This document shows positions 37,686 to 49,332 of a stretch of 64,000 nucleotides of DNA, piece by piece (the first letter of the stretch is position 1; each line of letters opens with the position of its first letter). The position numbers were made by a program, and so were the translations under genes. This stretch comes from Halobacillus litoralis (GTDB taxonomy: Bacteria > Bacillota > Bacilli > Bacillales > Halobacillaceae), in assembly GCF_020524025.1 (NCBI RefSeq), contig NZ_JAIVKN010000003.1, positions 248,001 to 312,000 of the forward strand, in the 5' to 3' direction. The notes beneath the pieces are model-generated. The model was not told the origin of the DNA, did no database searches, and was given only the letters and a program-made list of their open reading frames with translations.

Positions 37686-38498
37686 TTAGCGGACGATTTC
37701 GTTCACCCACTTTATTCCCTCTCGTACTTGTTCGTTACTCGGTGACGAATGGGGGGTATGTTCAAAGAGAAAATATTTATCTCTTCCAGAGGCCAGGAGT
37801 TCCAGGAAAGGTCTCATGTCATAGGCGCTGTCCCATAGCTCACGAGAGGGATGGATCGGCACCCATATATATCCATCATGTCTGTATTGAACATTGTGCA
37901 TGTGCACCACTTTCGTCATTGGAAGCAATGGTTCAACAAACGTTCTCCACTGGTCTCCTGCTGCCATTATGTAGTCTCCGATATCAATACATAGATCTAC
38001 CCCATAGGACTCCCACAAGGAAGGTGGAAAGTCATATAAATATTGAATACCAAGAGGAGATTGGTTTTTACCCAGTTTGGGTTCACACACAATGGGTATT
38101 TCATAGGTTTTCTTCAGTCTATGTAAAAATTGAAGACCTTCCTCAATCATTCTATTGGTCTCCCTGGCTTTTCCATGAAAGTATGGAAAATGAACAAGCA
38201 CATACGAGGCACCATACTGAGCTGCCTCTGCTACTTCCTCTTCAAATAAAACCCTTGCTTTCTCAGGAGGCATGGAAACCTCCTCAATCAAATCATACTT
38301 ACTGTTACCCCTGATCAGGGGAGCATGGATACCAAAACTTGCGTTATGCATGTCTCTCATTTTCATAAACGTCTGAAAAGCTTCCCTATCTGTAAATTCT
38401 CCAATCTCAATATGAGGAAGTCCACTCTCAAACAATTCTTCAAATTGAGAAGGATTGGACAAAATTGTACTGCCTGACATCCCCAGAGTATGAGTCAT
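37686..38498 (-). CDS. Sugar isomerase/epimerase-like TIM-barrel protein
   Basis: 270 residues. Looks like the xylose isomerase-like/AP endonuclease 2 superfamily: HIEIGEFTDREAFQ, FGIHAPLIRG, YVLVHFPYF, VCEPKLGK, LCIDIGDY and VVHMHNVQYR place H, E and D residues at strand ends as for a metal site. The substrate cannot be told. ATG after GGGGGG with very short spacing. Precedes the zinc-ribbon gene and follows recD2 closely. Confidence 0.75.
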   Translation of the reverse strand: MTHTLGMSGSTILSNPSQFEELFESGLPHIEIGEFTDREAFQTFMKMRDMHNASFGIHAPLIRGNSKYDLIEEVSMPPEKARVLFEEEVAEAAQYGASYVLVHFPYFHGKARETNRMIEEGLQFLHRLKKTYEIPIVCEPKLGKNQSPLGIQYLYDFPPSLWESYGVDLCIDIGDYIMAAGDQWRTFVEPLLPMTKVVHMHNVQYRHDGYIWVPIHPSRELWDSAYDMRPFLELLASGRDKYFLFEHTPHSSPSNEQVREGIKWVNEIVR

Positions 38499-38509
38499 CT
38501 TCCTCCCCC

Positions 38510-40843
38510 CTACATAAAGTCATATGGTGAAAGCTGTTCTTCCTCTTCTTCCTCCTGCACTTCCGGTGTTGATTCTTCCTGCAGCTTTTCTTTCAATCTT
38601 GTATAACGTGTATTGGTATCTGTCATTCCAACTCCATCAAGAAAAGCTTCTTTATCCCCACAAATAATTAAGGATTGTTTGGACCTTGTAATCGCTGTAT
38701 AAAGAAGGTTTTTCCTCAACATCCGCCGGTAGCTCCTCACTACAGGTAAAATAACAATTGAAAATTCGCTTCCTTGCGATTTGTGAATGGATGTACAGTA
38801 GGCATGCATAATATTATTCAGTTCTTTTTTGGGATAAACCACTTCTTTCCCATCGAAATCAATGACAACCTGCTCTACCCCATCCACATTTTCCTCTGCA
38901 CGAAAGATCGCAACAATCTGTCCAATATCGCCGTTATAAACCCCATCTTCCGGCTGATTCACCAGTTGAATGACTTTGTCACCTTTTCTATATGTGACAT
39001 CATAGTATTGTAGATCTCTCTTCTGTTTGTGCTTTGGATTGACCGACTCCTGTATTGTCTGATTCAATTTATGAATCCCCACATCCGTCCGGTACATCGG
39101 AGCGAGTACTTGAAGGTCTTTAGGGTCGATACCTTTATCTAATGCTTTTTTAACGATATTCGTCACAAGATCAGCAAGTTGGTGCTCTCTAGCTGGCAGG
39201 AAATTAAAATCATGGTCTTTCCCTAAAGATTTTACCGTACATGCGTCGTTTTTTATTTCATGAGCGAGCTGAATGATTTTCGATCCTTCTTTTTGACGGT
39301 AAACTTCTACTAATTTAGTTGATGGAAGCTGTTCTGATGCCAGCATATCTGCTAATACCTGCCCGGGTCCTACAGATGGGAGCTGATCTTCGTCTCCCAC
39401 AAGAAGGACCTGCATATCCGTGGGAATCGCGCGAAACAACTGATTAGCCAGCCAAATATCCACCATAGAAAACTCATCAACGATTAACAATTTCCCTTCA
39501 AGCGGATTGTTTTGATTCCGCTCAAAGGAATCATGCCCGTCCCATCCAAGGAGACGGTGTATCGTACTCGCTGGAAGACCTGTCGATTCTGTCATCCGCT
39601 TGGCTGCTCTTCCTGTAGGAGCCGCCAATATAAACGGGAAAGGTTTTTCCCCATCGTACTCCTCTGGATCTACAGACTCTTCATTCAGATGAGCATATGT
39701 ATGAATAATTCCTTTAATAACCGTTGTTTTTCCTGTTCCAGGTCCTCCTGTTAAAATCATCAGTTTAGAGTTTAACGCCTTTTCAATCGCATTGAATTGA
39801 TCTTCTCCATAGCTCATGGACTCTTCTTCCTCTAAATCACCAATCACCTTCATTAAATCCGCCTGTGTGTGTGTCACTTCCACCTCTTCCTCCTGAAGTC
39901 GGTCGACATGGTTACAAAATCCGTTTTCTGCAAAATACAAAGAGGGAAGGTACACTCTGTCTTCCTCAATGTAAACAAATTTCTCTTCCCCTAGATGAAT
40001 GATCTGCTGGGAAAGCTGCTCAAAATTAATGGCAGGGTCAGTCCCTTGATTTAATAACTGCTCCACTTGAAGGAGGCATTCTTCTGTCGGCAGGTAAACA
40101 TGTCCTGCACTCATGCTTTTTTGCATGATATATAAACAGGCGGCGCGAATTCTTGTAGGGTGGTCATGAGGTAAGTTCTGCATTCTTGCCATTTCGTCTG
40201 CCCGGTGAAAGCCAAAGCCATCCACATGAAATACCAGTTGATAAGGATCTTCTTCAATGATCGCCATGGTTTGGTCTTTAAACGCTTCATAGATTTTCTG
40301 AGCAATTTTTAAACCAAAGCCATATTGGGAGAGGTGGATCATGACATGCTCAAAACCCTGGTGCTCTTTTAATGACTCATATAGTTGATCTGCTTTTTCT
40401 TTAGGGAGCCTGGGAACATCATCCAGTACATCGCGATTTTCTAATATCCGGGAGATCGTCTGTTCACCGAGGACATCCACAATTCTTTCCGCTGTCTTTT
40501 TTCCGATGCCATGAAAGAGATCACTGGACAAATAGAGAATTAAACCGTCTTTCGTCTCAGGCAGAACCCGGTTGTACATCTCTACTTCATACTGCAGTCC
40601 AAACTTTTTATGCTCTTTAAACTCCCCATAAAAGATATAGGTTTCCCCTTCTTCCAACGGGGAAAAATGCCCCTTAATTACAAGAGTTTTCTCATTAAAT
40701 TGTTCATTTGTCTCTTTAACATTAATTGAGGCAATTGAAAAATGCTCGGACTCGTTGTGAAAGATCGTCCGACTAAGTTCTCCTTTGACATAAGGTCGCT
40801 GCTCGGTTGTTTCATTAAAGAGCGATTGTTGAGTCATGTCCAC
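38510..40843 (-). CDS. recD2: RecD2, 5'-3' DNA helicase
   Basis: SF1B helicase that acts without RecBC. N-terminal OB region and helix-hairpin-helix (SSDLFHGIGKKTAERIVDVL), Walker A ILTGGPGTGKTTVIKG, Walker B LIVDEFSMVD, GDEDQLPSVGPGQVL, and motif VI YTAITRSKQSLIICG. 777 residues from GTG at 40843; the ATG two codons later is an alternative. Strongly acidic C-terminus. Follows the TPR gene by 14 bases. Confidence 0.96.
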   Translation of the reverse strand: MDMTQQSLFNETTEQRPYVKGELSRTIFHNESEHFSIASINVKETNEQFNEKTLVIKGHFSPLEEGETYIFYGEFKEHKKFGLQYEVEMYNRVLPETKDGLILYLSSDLFHGIGKKTAERIVDVLGEQTISRILENRDVLDDVPRLPKEKADQLYESLKEHQGFEHVMIHLSQYGFGLKIAQKIYEAFKDQTMAIIEEDPYQLVFHVDGFGFHRADEMARMQNLPHDHPTRIRAACLYIMQKSMSAGHVYLPTEECLLQVEQLLNQGTDPAINFEQLSQQIIHLGEEKFVYIEEDRVYLPSLYFAENGFCNHVDRLQEEEVEVTHTQADLMKVIGDLEEEESMSYGEDQFNAIEKALNSKLMILTGGPGTGKTTVIKGIIHTYAHLNEESVDPEEYDGEKPFPFILAAPTGRAAKRMTESTGLPASTIHRLLGWDGHDSFERNQNNPLEGKLLIVDEFSMVDIWLANQLFRAIPTDMQVLLVGDEDQLPSVGPGQVLADMLASEQLPSTKLVEVYRQKEGSKIIQLAHEIKNDACTVKSLGKDHDFNFLPAREHQLADLVTNIVKKALDKGIDPKDLQVLAPMYRTDVGIHKLNQTIQESVNPKHKQKRDLQYYDVTYRKGDKVIQLVNQPEDGVYNGDIGQIVAIFRAEENVDGVEQVVIDFDGKEVVYPKKELNNIMHAYCTSIHKSQGSEFSIVILPVVRSYRRMLRKNLLYTAITRSKQSLIICGDKEAFLDGVGMTDTNTRYTRLKEKLQEESTPEVQEEEEEEQLSPYDFM

Positions 40844-40857
40844 CGTTCTCCTTCATT

Positions 40858-41517
40858 CTACTCATTTAAAGCTTGTTCAACTTGTGCTTTCGCGTGGGCA
40901 GCCAGCATATGATCAGGATTGCATGCCAATGCTTTTCTAAACTGTTCCAACGCCTTCTTTGCATTCTCCTGATGTAGTGCCACCACACCTAAGTTGTAGT
41001 ACGCATCGCTGTGTTGTTCTTCTAATTGTAGCACATGGTTCATCACCTGTTCAGCTTGATCAATCTCACCATTTTGAGCGAGGCACAAACCATATTGAAA
41101 CTGGATATCCACATCGTTTGGAGCTAGTTCTGCTGCTCTTAGAAGATAAGGAAGGGCGAGTTTCACGTATTCCTGATGGATGAAAGTCATCCCTAACATA
41201 AAGTGAACATCCGCTTCATCCAAGCCGTTTTGTATAGCAAGAATAAATGTCTCTTGAGCTTTTGTGTACTTTTCCTGCTCATAATAGACATTCCCTAAAC
41301 CATAATAGGCCGTTGCCGCTGTATCATCAAGTTCGATGGCACGGTTAAAAAAGCGGATCGCTCTTTCATAATCGTTCATGTGTGTAAGTAAGTTACCGAA
41401 GTTAATATACCCTACAGGTTCTTTCGGGTTTTCATCAATCGCTTCGGTAAAGAGCTTCGCCGCCTCCTCATAATTGTAATTCTGCATTTCTTCAATTCCT
41501 TTTTTTAATTTATCCAT
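40858..41517 (-). CDS. yrrB: Tetratricopeptide repeat protein (YrrB-like)
   Basis: 219 residues made of about six TPR units (AAKLFTEAIDENPKEPVGYI, TAATAYYGLGNVYYEQEKYT, HSDAYYNLGVVALHQENAKK). Protein-interaction scaffold of unknown partner; same place between mnmA and recD2 in B. subtilis. The frame opens at 41628, but the ATG at 41517 follows AAGGGG. Confidence 0.88.
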   Translation of the reverse strand: MDKLKKGIEEMQNYNYEEAAKLFTEAIDENPKEPVGYINFGNLLTHMNDYERAIRFFNRAIELDDTAATAYYGLGNVYYEQEKYTKAQETFILAIQNGLDEADVHFMLGMTFIHQEYVKLALPYLLRAAELAPNDVDIQFQYGLCLAQNGEIDQAEQVMNHVLQLEEQHSDAYYNLGVVALHQENAKKALEQFRKALACNPDHMLAAHAKAQVEQALNE

Positions 41518-41691
41518 ATTCAATCCCCTTTCTGATTTAATATAATGATAGTCAGCCAATCTACCTTCGGAAAACACTCTCTCGAACCCAGCCCAGGTCT
41601 TCAATAACCCTTCCCTTTTCCTGTACAAACCTAAAATAACAGCACTAAGCTACAACAGAGCGTCTCAATAAAAAGATCAGGTGAAAACCAT

Positions 41692-41731
41692 AAAAAAAGT
41701 CACGCCATCAGGAATGGCCATGACTTTTTTT
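41692..41731 (-). terminator. Terminator-like hairpin after mnmA
   Basis: AAAAAAGTCA and CCAT pair with ATGG and TGACTTTTTT around CAGGA; T-runs on both strands. Confidence 0.75.
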
Positions 41732-41736
41732 GAACA

Positions 41737-42864
<1,128 letters not shown>

Positions 42865-42867
42865 TTA

Positions 42868-44007
42868 TCAAGTCAAACGCTTGATGATCTGACTGACCCG
42901 AGTTGCTGCTTCTATTATATCTTCTTCATTATTCGCTAAACCAAAACTGAAACGGATTGAATTCGTAGTCTTAGGATGACCAGGACCAAACATAGCTGTC
43001 AACACGTGGGAAGGTTCAATGGAACCAGCTGTGCAGGCACTTCCACTTGATGCAGCAATCCCGGATAAATCGAAATTGGTTAACAATGTTTCCACATTCA
43101 TATCCGGAAAACTAATGTTTACAATCGACTCCACTGTGAATTCTTCCGAACCGTTTACTTCGAAAGTTACTTCCTTTTCTTCTAAGGTTCTTATAAACAG
43201 CTGCTTATAATGAAGATATTTTTCTTTATACGTCATACGTTCAGCTTCCATAATTTCAACAGCTGTCTGCAGGCCTTTTACTGCCGGTGTATTCTCTGTT
43301 CCAGCCCGGCGCTTTCTTTCTTGTTCGCCTCCATATTGAAGGGACTCTATTTGTACACCTTCCCGGATATACAAAAAGCCGATTCCTTTAGGCCCATTGA
43401 TTTTATGTCCGGAAACCGCCAAAAGATCTACAGGCAGGGTTGTCACATCCAGACTCATCAGACCATAGGCCTGAACAATATCTGAATGAAAATAAGCCTG
43501 ATGATCACGCAGTAATTCTCCAACTTGAGAAATTGGCTGAATGGATCCCGTTTCATTATTTACCATCATTATAGAAACTAGAATGGTATCTTCACGCAGG
43601 GCGGCTTTCACATCCTCAATTGCAACCAGACCTTCCTCATTAACAGGAAGATAAGTCACCTCAAACCCCTGGGATTCTAAATATTCGACTGCATGTAATG
43701 TAGCATGATGTTCTATAGAGGTGGTAATAATATGCTTACCCTTCCCGGCATTTGCCCGTGCTGTACCAATAACCGCAAGGTTATCCGCTTCGGTCCCACC
43801 GCTGGTAAATACAATTTCCTTTTCATTGGCCTTCAGGCTTTCGGCGACTTTCCGACGTGCCTGATCAAGGTACCTTCTTGCTTTCCGGCCAAATTGATGA
43901 ACACTGGAAGGATTACCGAAGGTCTCTTTGTAGACGGGCACCATAGCATCAACGACATCCGGGTGGACAGGTGTCGTAGCAGCGTGGTCCATATAAATTG
44001 ATTTCAT
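42868..44007 (-). CDS. iscS: Cysteine desulfurase (NifS/IscS family, YrvO)
   Basis: PLP enzyme taking sulfur from cysteine. YMDHAATTPVHPDVVDAM start, LLAVSGHKINGPKGIGFL with the PLP lysine, and IAASSGSACTAGSIEPSHVL with the catalytic cysteine. 379 residues. Paired with mnmA, so likely dedicated to tRNA thiolation; follows cymR. ATG after GGAGGG. Confidence 0.95.
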   Translation of the reverse strand: MKSIYMDHAATTPVHPDVVDAMVPVYKETFGNPSSVHQFGRKARRYLDQARRKVAESLKANEKEIVFTSGGTEADNLAVIGTARANAGKGKHIITTSIEHHATLHAVEYLESQGFEVTYLPVNEEGLVAIEDVKAALREDTILVSIMMVNNETGSIQPISQVGELLRDHQAYFHSDIVQAYGLMSLDVTTLPVDLLAVSGHKINGPKGIGFLYIREGVQIESLQYGGEQERKRRAGTENTPAVKGLQTAVEIMEAERMTYKEKYLHYKQLFIRTLEEKEVTFEVNGSEEFTVESIVNISFPDMNVETLLTNFDLSGIAASSGSACTAGSIEPSHVLTAMFGPGHPKTTNSIRFSFGLANNEEDIIEAATRVSQIIKRLT

Positions 44008-44023
44008 CTATATCCCTCCAACA

Positions 44024-44443
44024 TTATATATAAAACATATAAGCATCCTGGGTTTGATCATCCACATGATCCTTCAAGTCTTCCAAGGTCGTAGTATCCA
44101 ATACATCCTTTACAGCATCGCGCACCCGCTTCCACAAAGCCTGTTTGGCTGGTTCCTCATTCTCAATTCCTTCAACAGGTGTAATAGGGCCTTCTAAAAC
44201 CCGGATTACGTCGCCTGCTGTAATCTCATGAGGCGCTTTAGTTAACATATAACCACCATAGGCTCCGCGGACACTTTTCACAAGGCTGGCATTTCTTAAC
44301 GGTGCAATCAGCTGCTCAAGATAGTGCTCGGAAAGATCATTATCCCGTGCAATCTGTTTCAAAGAAATAGGGCCATCCCCGAATTTTCTTGCCAACTCAA
44401 TCATTATGGTTAGTCCGTAACGGCCTTTCGTAGATATCTTCAT
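44024..44443 (-). CDS. cymR: CymR, Rrf2-family regulator of cysteine metabolism
   Basis: Repressor of sulfur genes, which in B. subtilis works in complex with CysK. 139 residues: MKISTKGRYGLTIMIELARK, then the helix-turn-helix SLKQIARDNDLSEHYLEQLI and VRGAYGGYMLTKAP wing. No cysteine trio of the iron-sulfur type is visible. ATG at 44443 after AAGGGTGA. Start lies 47 bases inside the preceding gene. Confidence 0.93.
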   Translation of the reverse strand: MKISTKGRYGLTIMIELARKFGDGPISLKQIARDNDLSEHYLEQLIAPLRNASLVKSVRGAYGGYMLTKAPHEITAGDVIRVLEGPITPVEGIENEEPAKQALWKRVRDAVKDVLDTTTLEDLKDHVDDQTQDAYMFYI

Positions 44444-45080
44444 ACATTTCACCCTTCATTATTAAAAACTGTAACCATTCTTTAGCATAGGGAAGAGTAT
44501 GTCCCACAAATGTTCCTAAAAATAACGCGATAAATACTGTCCCAACGCCGACAGGTCCTCCAAGAGCGAACCCAAGAACAGCCACGGTAATCTCTATCCC
44601 ATTTCTTACTGTTGATACTTTCCAGCCGGTCGATTTGGTTATTAAGAGCATTAAGCTGTCTCTCGGACCTGCTCCGATTTCAGGAGCTACATAAATGCCA
44701 ATACCAAGAGCAATAACAAACGTACCGGATATAAATATAAGCAGCTGCATGAATAATGTCTGCGGTGCTGGTAAAAGCCAATTAAAGAAGTCAATGAACA
44801 CACCGATAAAGACCATATTTAAAATTGTTCCAATTTGAGGCCATCTCTTCTGTACAACGGAACTGAAAAAAACAATTACAAAACCTGCAATAATGGACCA
44901 GGTACCTACCGTCAGCCCTAACTGCAGAAATAACCCGTAGTGAAAGACGTCCCATGGACCAATTCCAAAATCCTTCACCTGCATGGTCATCGCTATTCCA
45001 AGTCCAAGGATGACTAAACCGATACAGAAAAAGCCCCAGCGGAGAAGATTCTCCTGCTTTTTCTTTTGATTGGAATGCAT
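44397..45080 (-). CDS. YczE/YitT-like membrane protein
   Basis: About five membrane helices (GFFCIGLVILGLGIAMTMQV, SIIAGFVIVFFSSVV, LIFISGTFVIALGIGIYV) with GIGPWDVFHYGL and GAGPRDSLMLLI, the duplicated GxGPxD motif of this family. Function unknown. Of the clustered in-frame ATGs, the one at 45080 lies 6 bases after GAGGAGG (227 residues). The C-terminal codons overlap cymR by 47 bases. Confidence 0.82.
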   Translation of the reverse strand: MHSNQKKKQENLLRWGFFCIGLVILGLGIAMTMQVKDFGIGPWDVFHYGLFLQLGLTVGTWSIIAGFVIVFFSSVVQKRWPQIGTILNMVFIGVFIDFFNWLLPAPQTLFMQLLIFISGTFVIALGIGIYVAPEIGAGPRDSLMLLITKSTGWKVSTVRNGIEITVAVLGFALGGPVGVGTVFIALFLGTFVGHTLPYAKEWLQFLIMKGEMYEDIYERPLRTNHND

Positions 45081-45098
45081 CGCCATCCTCCTCTCTTT

Positions 45099-45104
45099 AT
45101 TATA
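45099..45104 (-). promoter_or_regulatory. Extended -10 element upstream of the YczE-like gene
   Basis: Minus strand TGGTATAAT, 19 bases before the start codon. No good -35 at 17 bases; a second TATAAT lies at 45117-45112. The region to 45199 separates this gene from divergent rarA. Confidence 0.55.
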
Positions 45105-45199
45105 CCAAACGCTATTATAGCATGAATGGCAAGTCTCTTGCATTTTCATAAAAATCATTCTACGCTTACATTTATAACCTGTATAAGGAGAATGAATTT

Positions 45200-46477
45200 A
45201 TGAGCCAGCAACCTCTCGCATTTCGTATGCGTCCATCTAATATTGAAGAAATCATTGGTCAATCTCACCTTGTCGCTGAAGGTAAGACCATCCATCGTAT
45301 GATTAAAGCGAACCGCTTAGCCTCGATGATTCTATTCGGCCCTCCTGGAACAGGAAAAACTTCCATGGCCACGGCATTAGCTAAAAGTCTTCAAATTCCA
45401 CATAAGACATTAAATGCTGTAACAGATAAGAAAAAAGATATGGAAATTGCTGTTGAAGAAGCAAAAATGCACGGACAGCTGGTCCTGATTTTAGATGAAG
45501 TTCACCGCTTGGACAAAGCCAAACAGGACTTCCTCCTCCCCCACTTAGAAAGTAATCGGTTGACGCTGATCGGATGTACAACAAGCAACCCTTACCATTC
45601 CATTAACCCGGCTATTCGCAGCCGCTGCCATCTATTCGAGCTGCACCGGCTTTCATCTGATGATATAAAAGAAGCCATTCACCGCGCCATTCAAGATGAA
45701 AACAAAGGTCTTGGTCATTTAAATATTCAAATCGAGGATGATGCTCTTGAGCATTTTGCTCAATCAGCAAATGGAGACTTAAGAGCAGCGCTGAACGGAT
45801 TGGAATTAGCCGCTTTTTCAACTCCTGAAAACAGTGAGGGAGTCATCCACATCACATTAGAAGTGGCTGAGGAGTGTATGCAGAAGAAGAGTTTTTCCCA
45901 TGATAAAGGTGGCGATGCTCATTATGACGTTCTTTCTGCATTTCAAAAATCCATTAGAGGGAGTGACGTCAACGCTTCTCTTCATTATTTAGGAAGACTG
46001 ATTGAAGCTGGGGATCTTGACAGCATTGCTAGAAGATTAGTAGTGATTGCCTATGAAGATATTGGGCTGGCAAATCCACAAGCTGGACCAAGAGCTCTGG
46101 CTGCTGTTGAAGCTGCGGAAAGAATCGGCTTCCCTGAAGCTCGTATCCCTCTTGCCGTTACGGTTGCTGAACTTGCTCTTTCCCCTAAGTCTAATAGTGC
46201 CTATAAAGCTCTTGATGCAGCCCTTTCTGATATTCGAAATGGGAAGAGTGGTGAAGTCCCCGCGCACTTAAAGGATGCTCATTATAAGGGAGCCGAATCG
46301 TTGGGACGGGGCATTGGTTATAAGTATCCTCACAACTACGAAAGCGGCTGGGTGGACCAGCAGTACCTGCCTGACACGCTCCAAACCCGAAATTATTATG
46401 AACCAAAAAGAACCGGCAAGTTTGAACAGGCTCTTGAACAAGTTTATAGCAAAATAAAAAAACAAAAATCTACTTGA
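45200..46477 (+). CDS. rarA: Replication-associated recombination protein RarA (MgsA)
   Basis: AAA+ ATPase related to clamp loaders, acting at stalled forks. Walker A LFGPPGTGKTSMA, Walker B LVLILDEVHRLDK, arginine-finger SRCHLF and C-terminal MgsA tetramer domain (IRGSDVNASLHYLGRLIEAG). 425 residues. ATG after AAGGAG. Confidence 0.96.
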   Translation: MSQQPLAFRMRPSNIEEIIGQSHLVAEGKTIHRMIKANRLASMILFGPPGTGKTSMATALAKSLQIPHKTLNAVTDKKKDMEIAVEEAKMHGQLVLILDEVHRLDKAKQDFLLPHLESNRLTLIGCTTSNPYHSINPAIRSRCHLFELHRLSSDDIKEAIHRAIQDENKGLGHLNIQIEDDALEHFAQSANGDLRAALNGLELAAFSTPENSEGVIHITLEVAEECMQKKSFSHDKGGDAHYDVLSAFQKSIRGSDVNASLHYLGRLIEAGDLDSIARRLVVIAYEDIGLANPQAGPRALAAVEAAERIGFPEARIPLAVTVAELALSPKSNSAYKALDAALSDIRNGKSGEVPAHLKDAHYKGAESLGRGIGYKYPHNYESGWVDQQYLPDTLQTRNYYEPKRTGKFEQALEQVYSKIKKQKST

Positions 46478-46560
46478 GTATATTTCCATCCTTTGTTGGC
46501 TACACTACTACTAAATCTGACAAACTATTATCTTATGGATAAAAATTAGGAGTGGTGAAT

Positions 46561-47217
46561 ATGCCTAAAGTACGACAGGATGCATGGTCTCATGAAGATG
46601 ATCTTTTATTAGCAGAAACGGTTCTGCGCCATATCAGGGATGGAAGTACACAGTTGAAAGCCTTCGATGAAGTGGGCGATCTTCTGAACCGTACATCGGC
46701 TGCATGCGGATTCCGTTGGAATGCGGAAGTTCGACAAAAATATGAACAGGCGGTTGAACTAGCTAAGAAACAGAGAAAAGAGAAAAAGAGAAAAGAAGCA
46801 AAACAGACACAAACCTTTACCTCAACAAGCTCACCTGTCTTATATAAAGAAGAAACAGAGGAGGACTTCCTGCTTCCTGAACCGGTCGCCGTTGATGTTC
46901 ACTCTTCACCATCTTCCAAAGAAGAAACAGAGTTACAACTGTCTGATGTAATCCAATTCTTGAGCAGCCTTCAGCAGGAAACTGCTTCACAAGGATCTTT
47001 GCAGTACCGTGTGACAGAATTGGAAGAACAAAACCAGAATCTAATGGAAGAAAACCAGCAGCTGAGCCGTCAATTAATTTCGATGACGGAAGATTATCAA
47101 GCTTTAATTCAAATTATGGACCGCGCAAGAAAAATGGTGATGTTTGAAGATCAGGATTCCTACAAACCTCAGTTCCGGATGGAAAAGAACGGAAACCTGG
47201 AAAATGTTGCCCGTTAA
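46561..47217 (+). CDS. RsfA-like transcription factor
   Basis: 218 residues. N-terminal Myb/SANT-like domain (RQDAWSHEDDLLLAETVLRH, SAACGFRWNAEVRQKYEQA), a basic hinge (KKQRKEKKRKEAK), acidic linker and a C-terminal coiled coil (LEEQNQNLMEENQQLSRQLI). Related to B. subtilis RsfA, a prespore regulator, and YlbO. Targets unknown. ATG at 46561 after AGGAGTGGTG; GTGs at 46552-46557 overlap the ribosome site. Confidence 0.85.
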   Translation: MPKVRQDAWSHEDDLLLAETVLRHIRDGSTQLKAFDEVGDLLNRTSAACGFRWNAEVRQKYEQAVELAKKQRKEKKRKEAKQTQTFTSTSSPVLYKEETEEDFLLPEPVAVDVHSSPSSKEETELQLSDVIQFLSSLQQETASQGSLQYRVTELEEQNQNLMEENQQLSRQLISMTEDYQALIQIMDRARKMVMFEDQDSYKPQFRMEKNGNLENVAR

Positions 47218-47234
47218 ATTTTCAGTAGAATAAC

Positions 47235-47268
47235 AAAAAGAGGAGCCTCACTCGAGGCTCCTCTTTTT
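47235..47268. terminator. Terminator of the rsfA-like gene, bidirectional
   Basis: Perfect 15-base stem AAAAAGAGGAGCCTC / GAGGCTCCTCTTTTT with ACTC loop. Also lies 3' of the 6S RNA on the other strand. Confidence 0.92.
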
Positions 47269-47285
47269 GTTTAACTATGTAAGTA

Positions 47286-47498
47286 TAAAAAACCAATCCC
47301 AATTGTGCCGTCGTATCATGAGTTTTGAACCCGCTCCAGGCAGGTGGGTGCCCTGTTTCACACTTCTTGCGTCCTCCCATCAGTGATGGTTAAGAGGCAT
47401 GCATTCCGTATGAAAACACCAGGCTCCCGTTTCAAAAATGTTCGGTCAAAACGTACATTCGAACAACGTACACATCAGGATTGGTCTCTTTAATTTGT
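47286..47498 (-). ncRNA. ssrS: 6S RNA (SsrS), Firmicute type
   Basis: Global regulator that binds sigma-A RNA polymerase. Minus strand begins with ACCAATCC pairing with GGATTGGT at the 3' end, followed by T-rich TTTTTTATAC. Inner landmarks GACCGAACAT, GAAACGGGAGCC, GGGCACCCACCTG and GCGGGTTCAAAAC resemble B. subtilis 6S-2 (bsrB), which also lies beside aspS. Ends are approximate. Confidence 0.88.
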
Positions 47499-47504
47499 AA
47501 ATTC

Positions 47505-47533
47505 ATCTTAGCATATCAGCACAATGTTATCAA
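47505..47533 (-). promoter_or_regulatory. Sigma-A promoter of 6S RNA
   Basis: Minus strand TTGATA (47533-47528), 17-base spacer, TAAGAT (47510-47505) with extended TGC. Confidence 0.8.
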
Positions 47534-47549
47534 GAAGAAAGATCAATAT

Positions 47550-49331
<1,782 letters not shown>

Positions 49332-49332
49332 C

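Noticed and set aside
37514-38314. 266-codon plus-strand frame
   Set aside because: Antisense to the TIM-barrel and zinc-ribbon genes, which have real family features.
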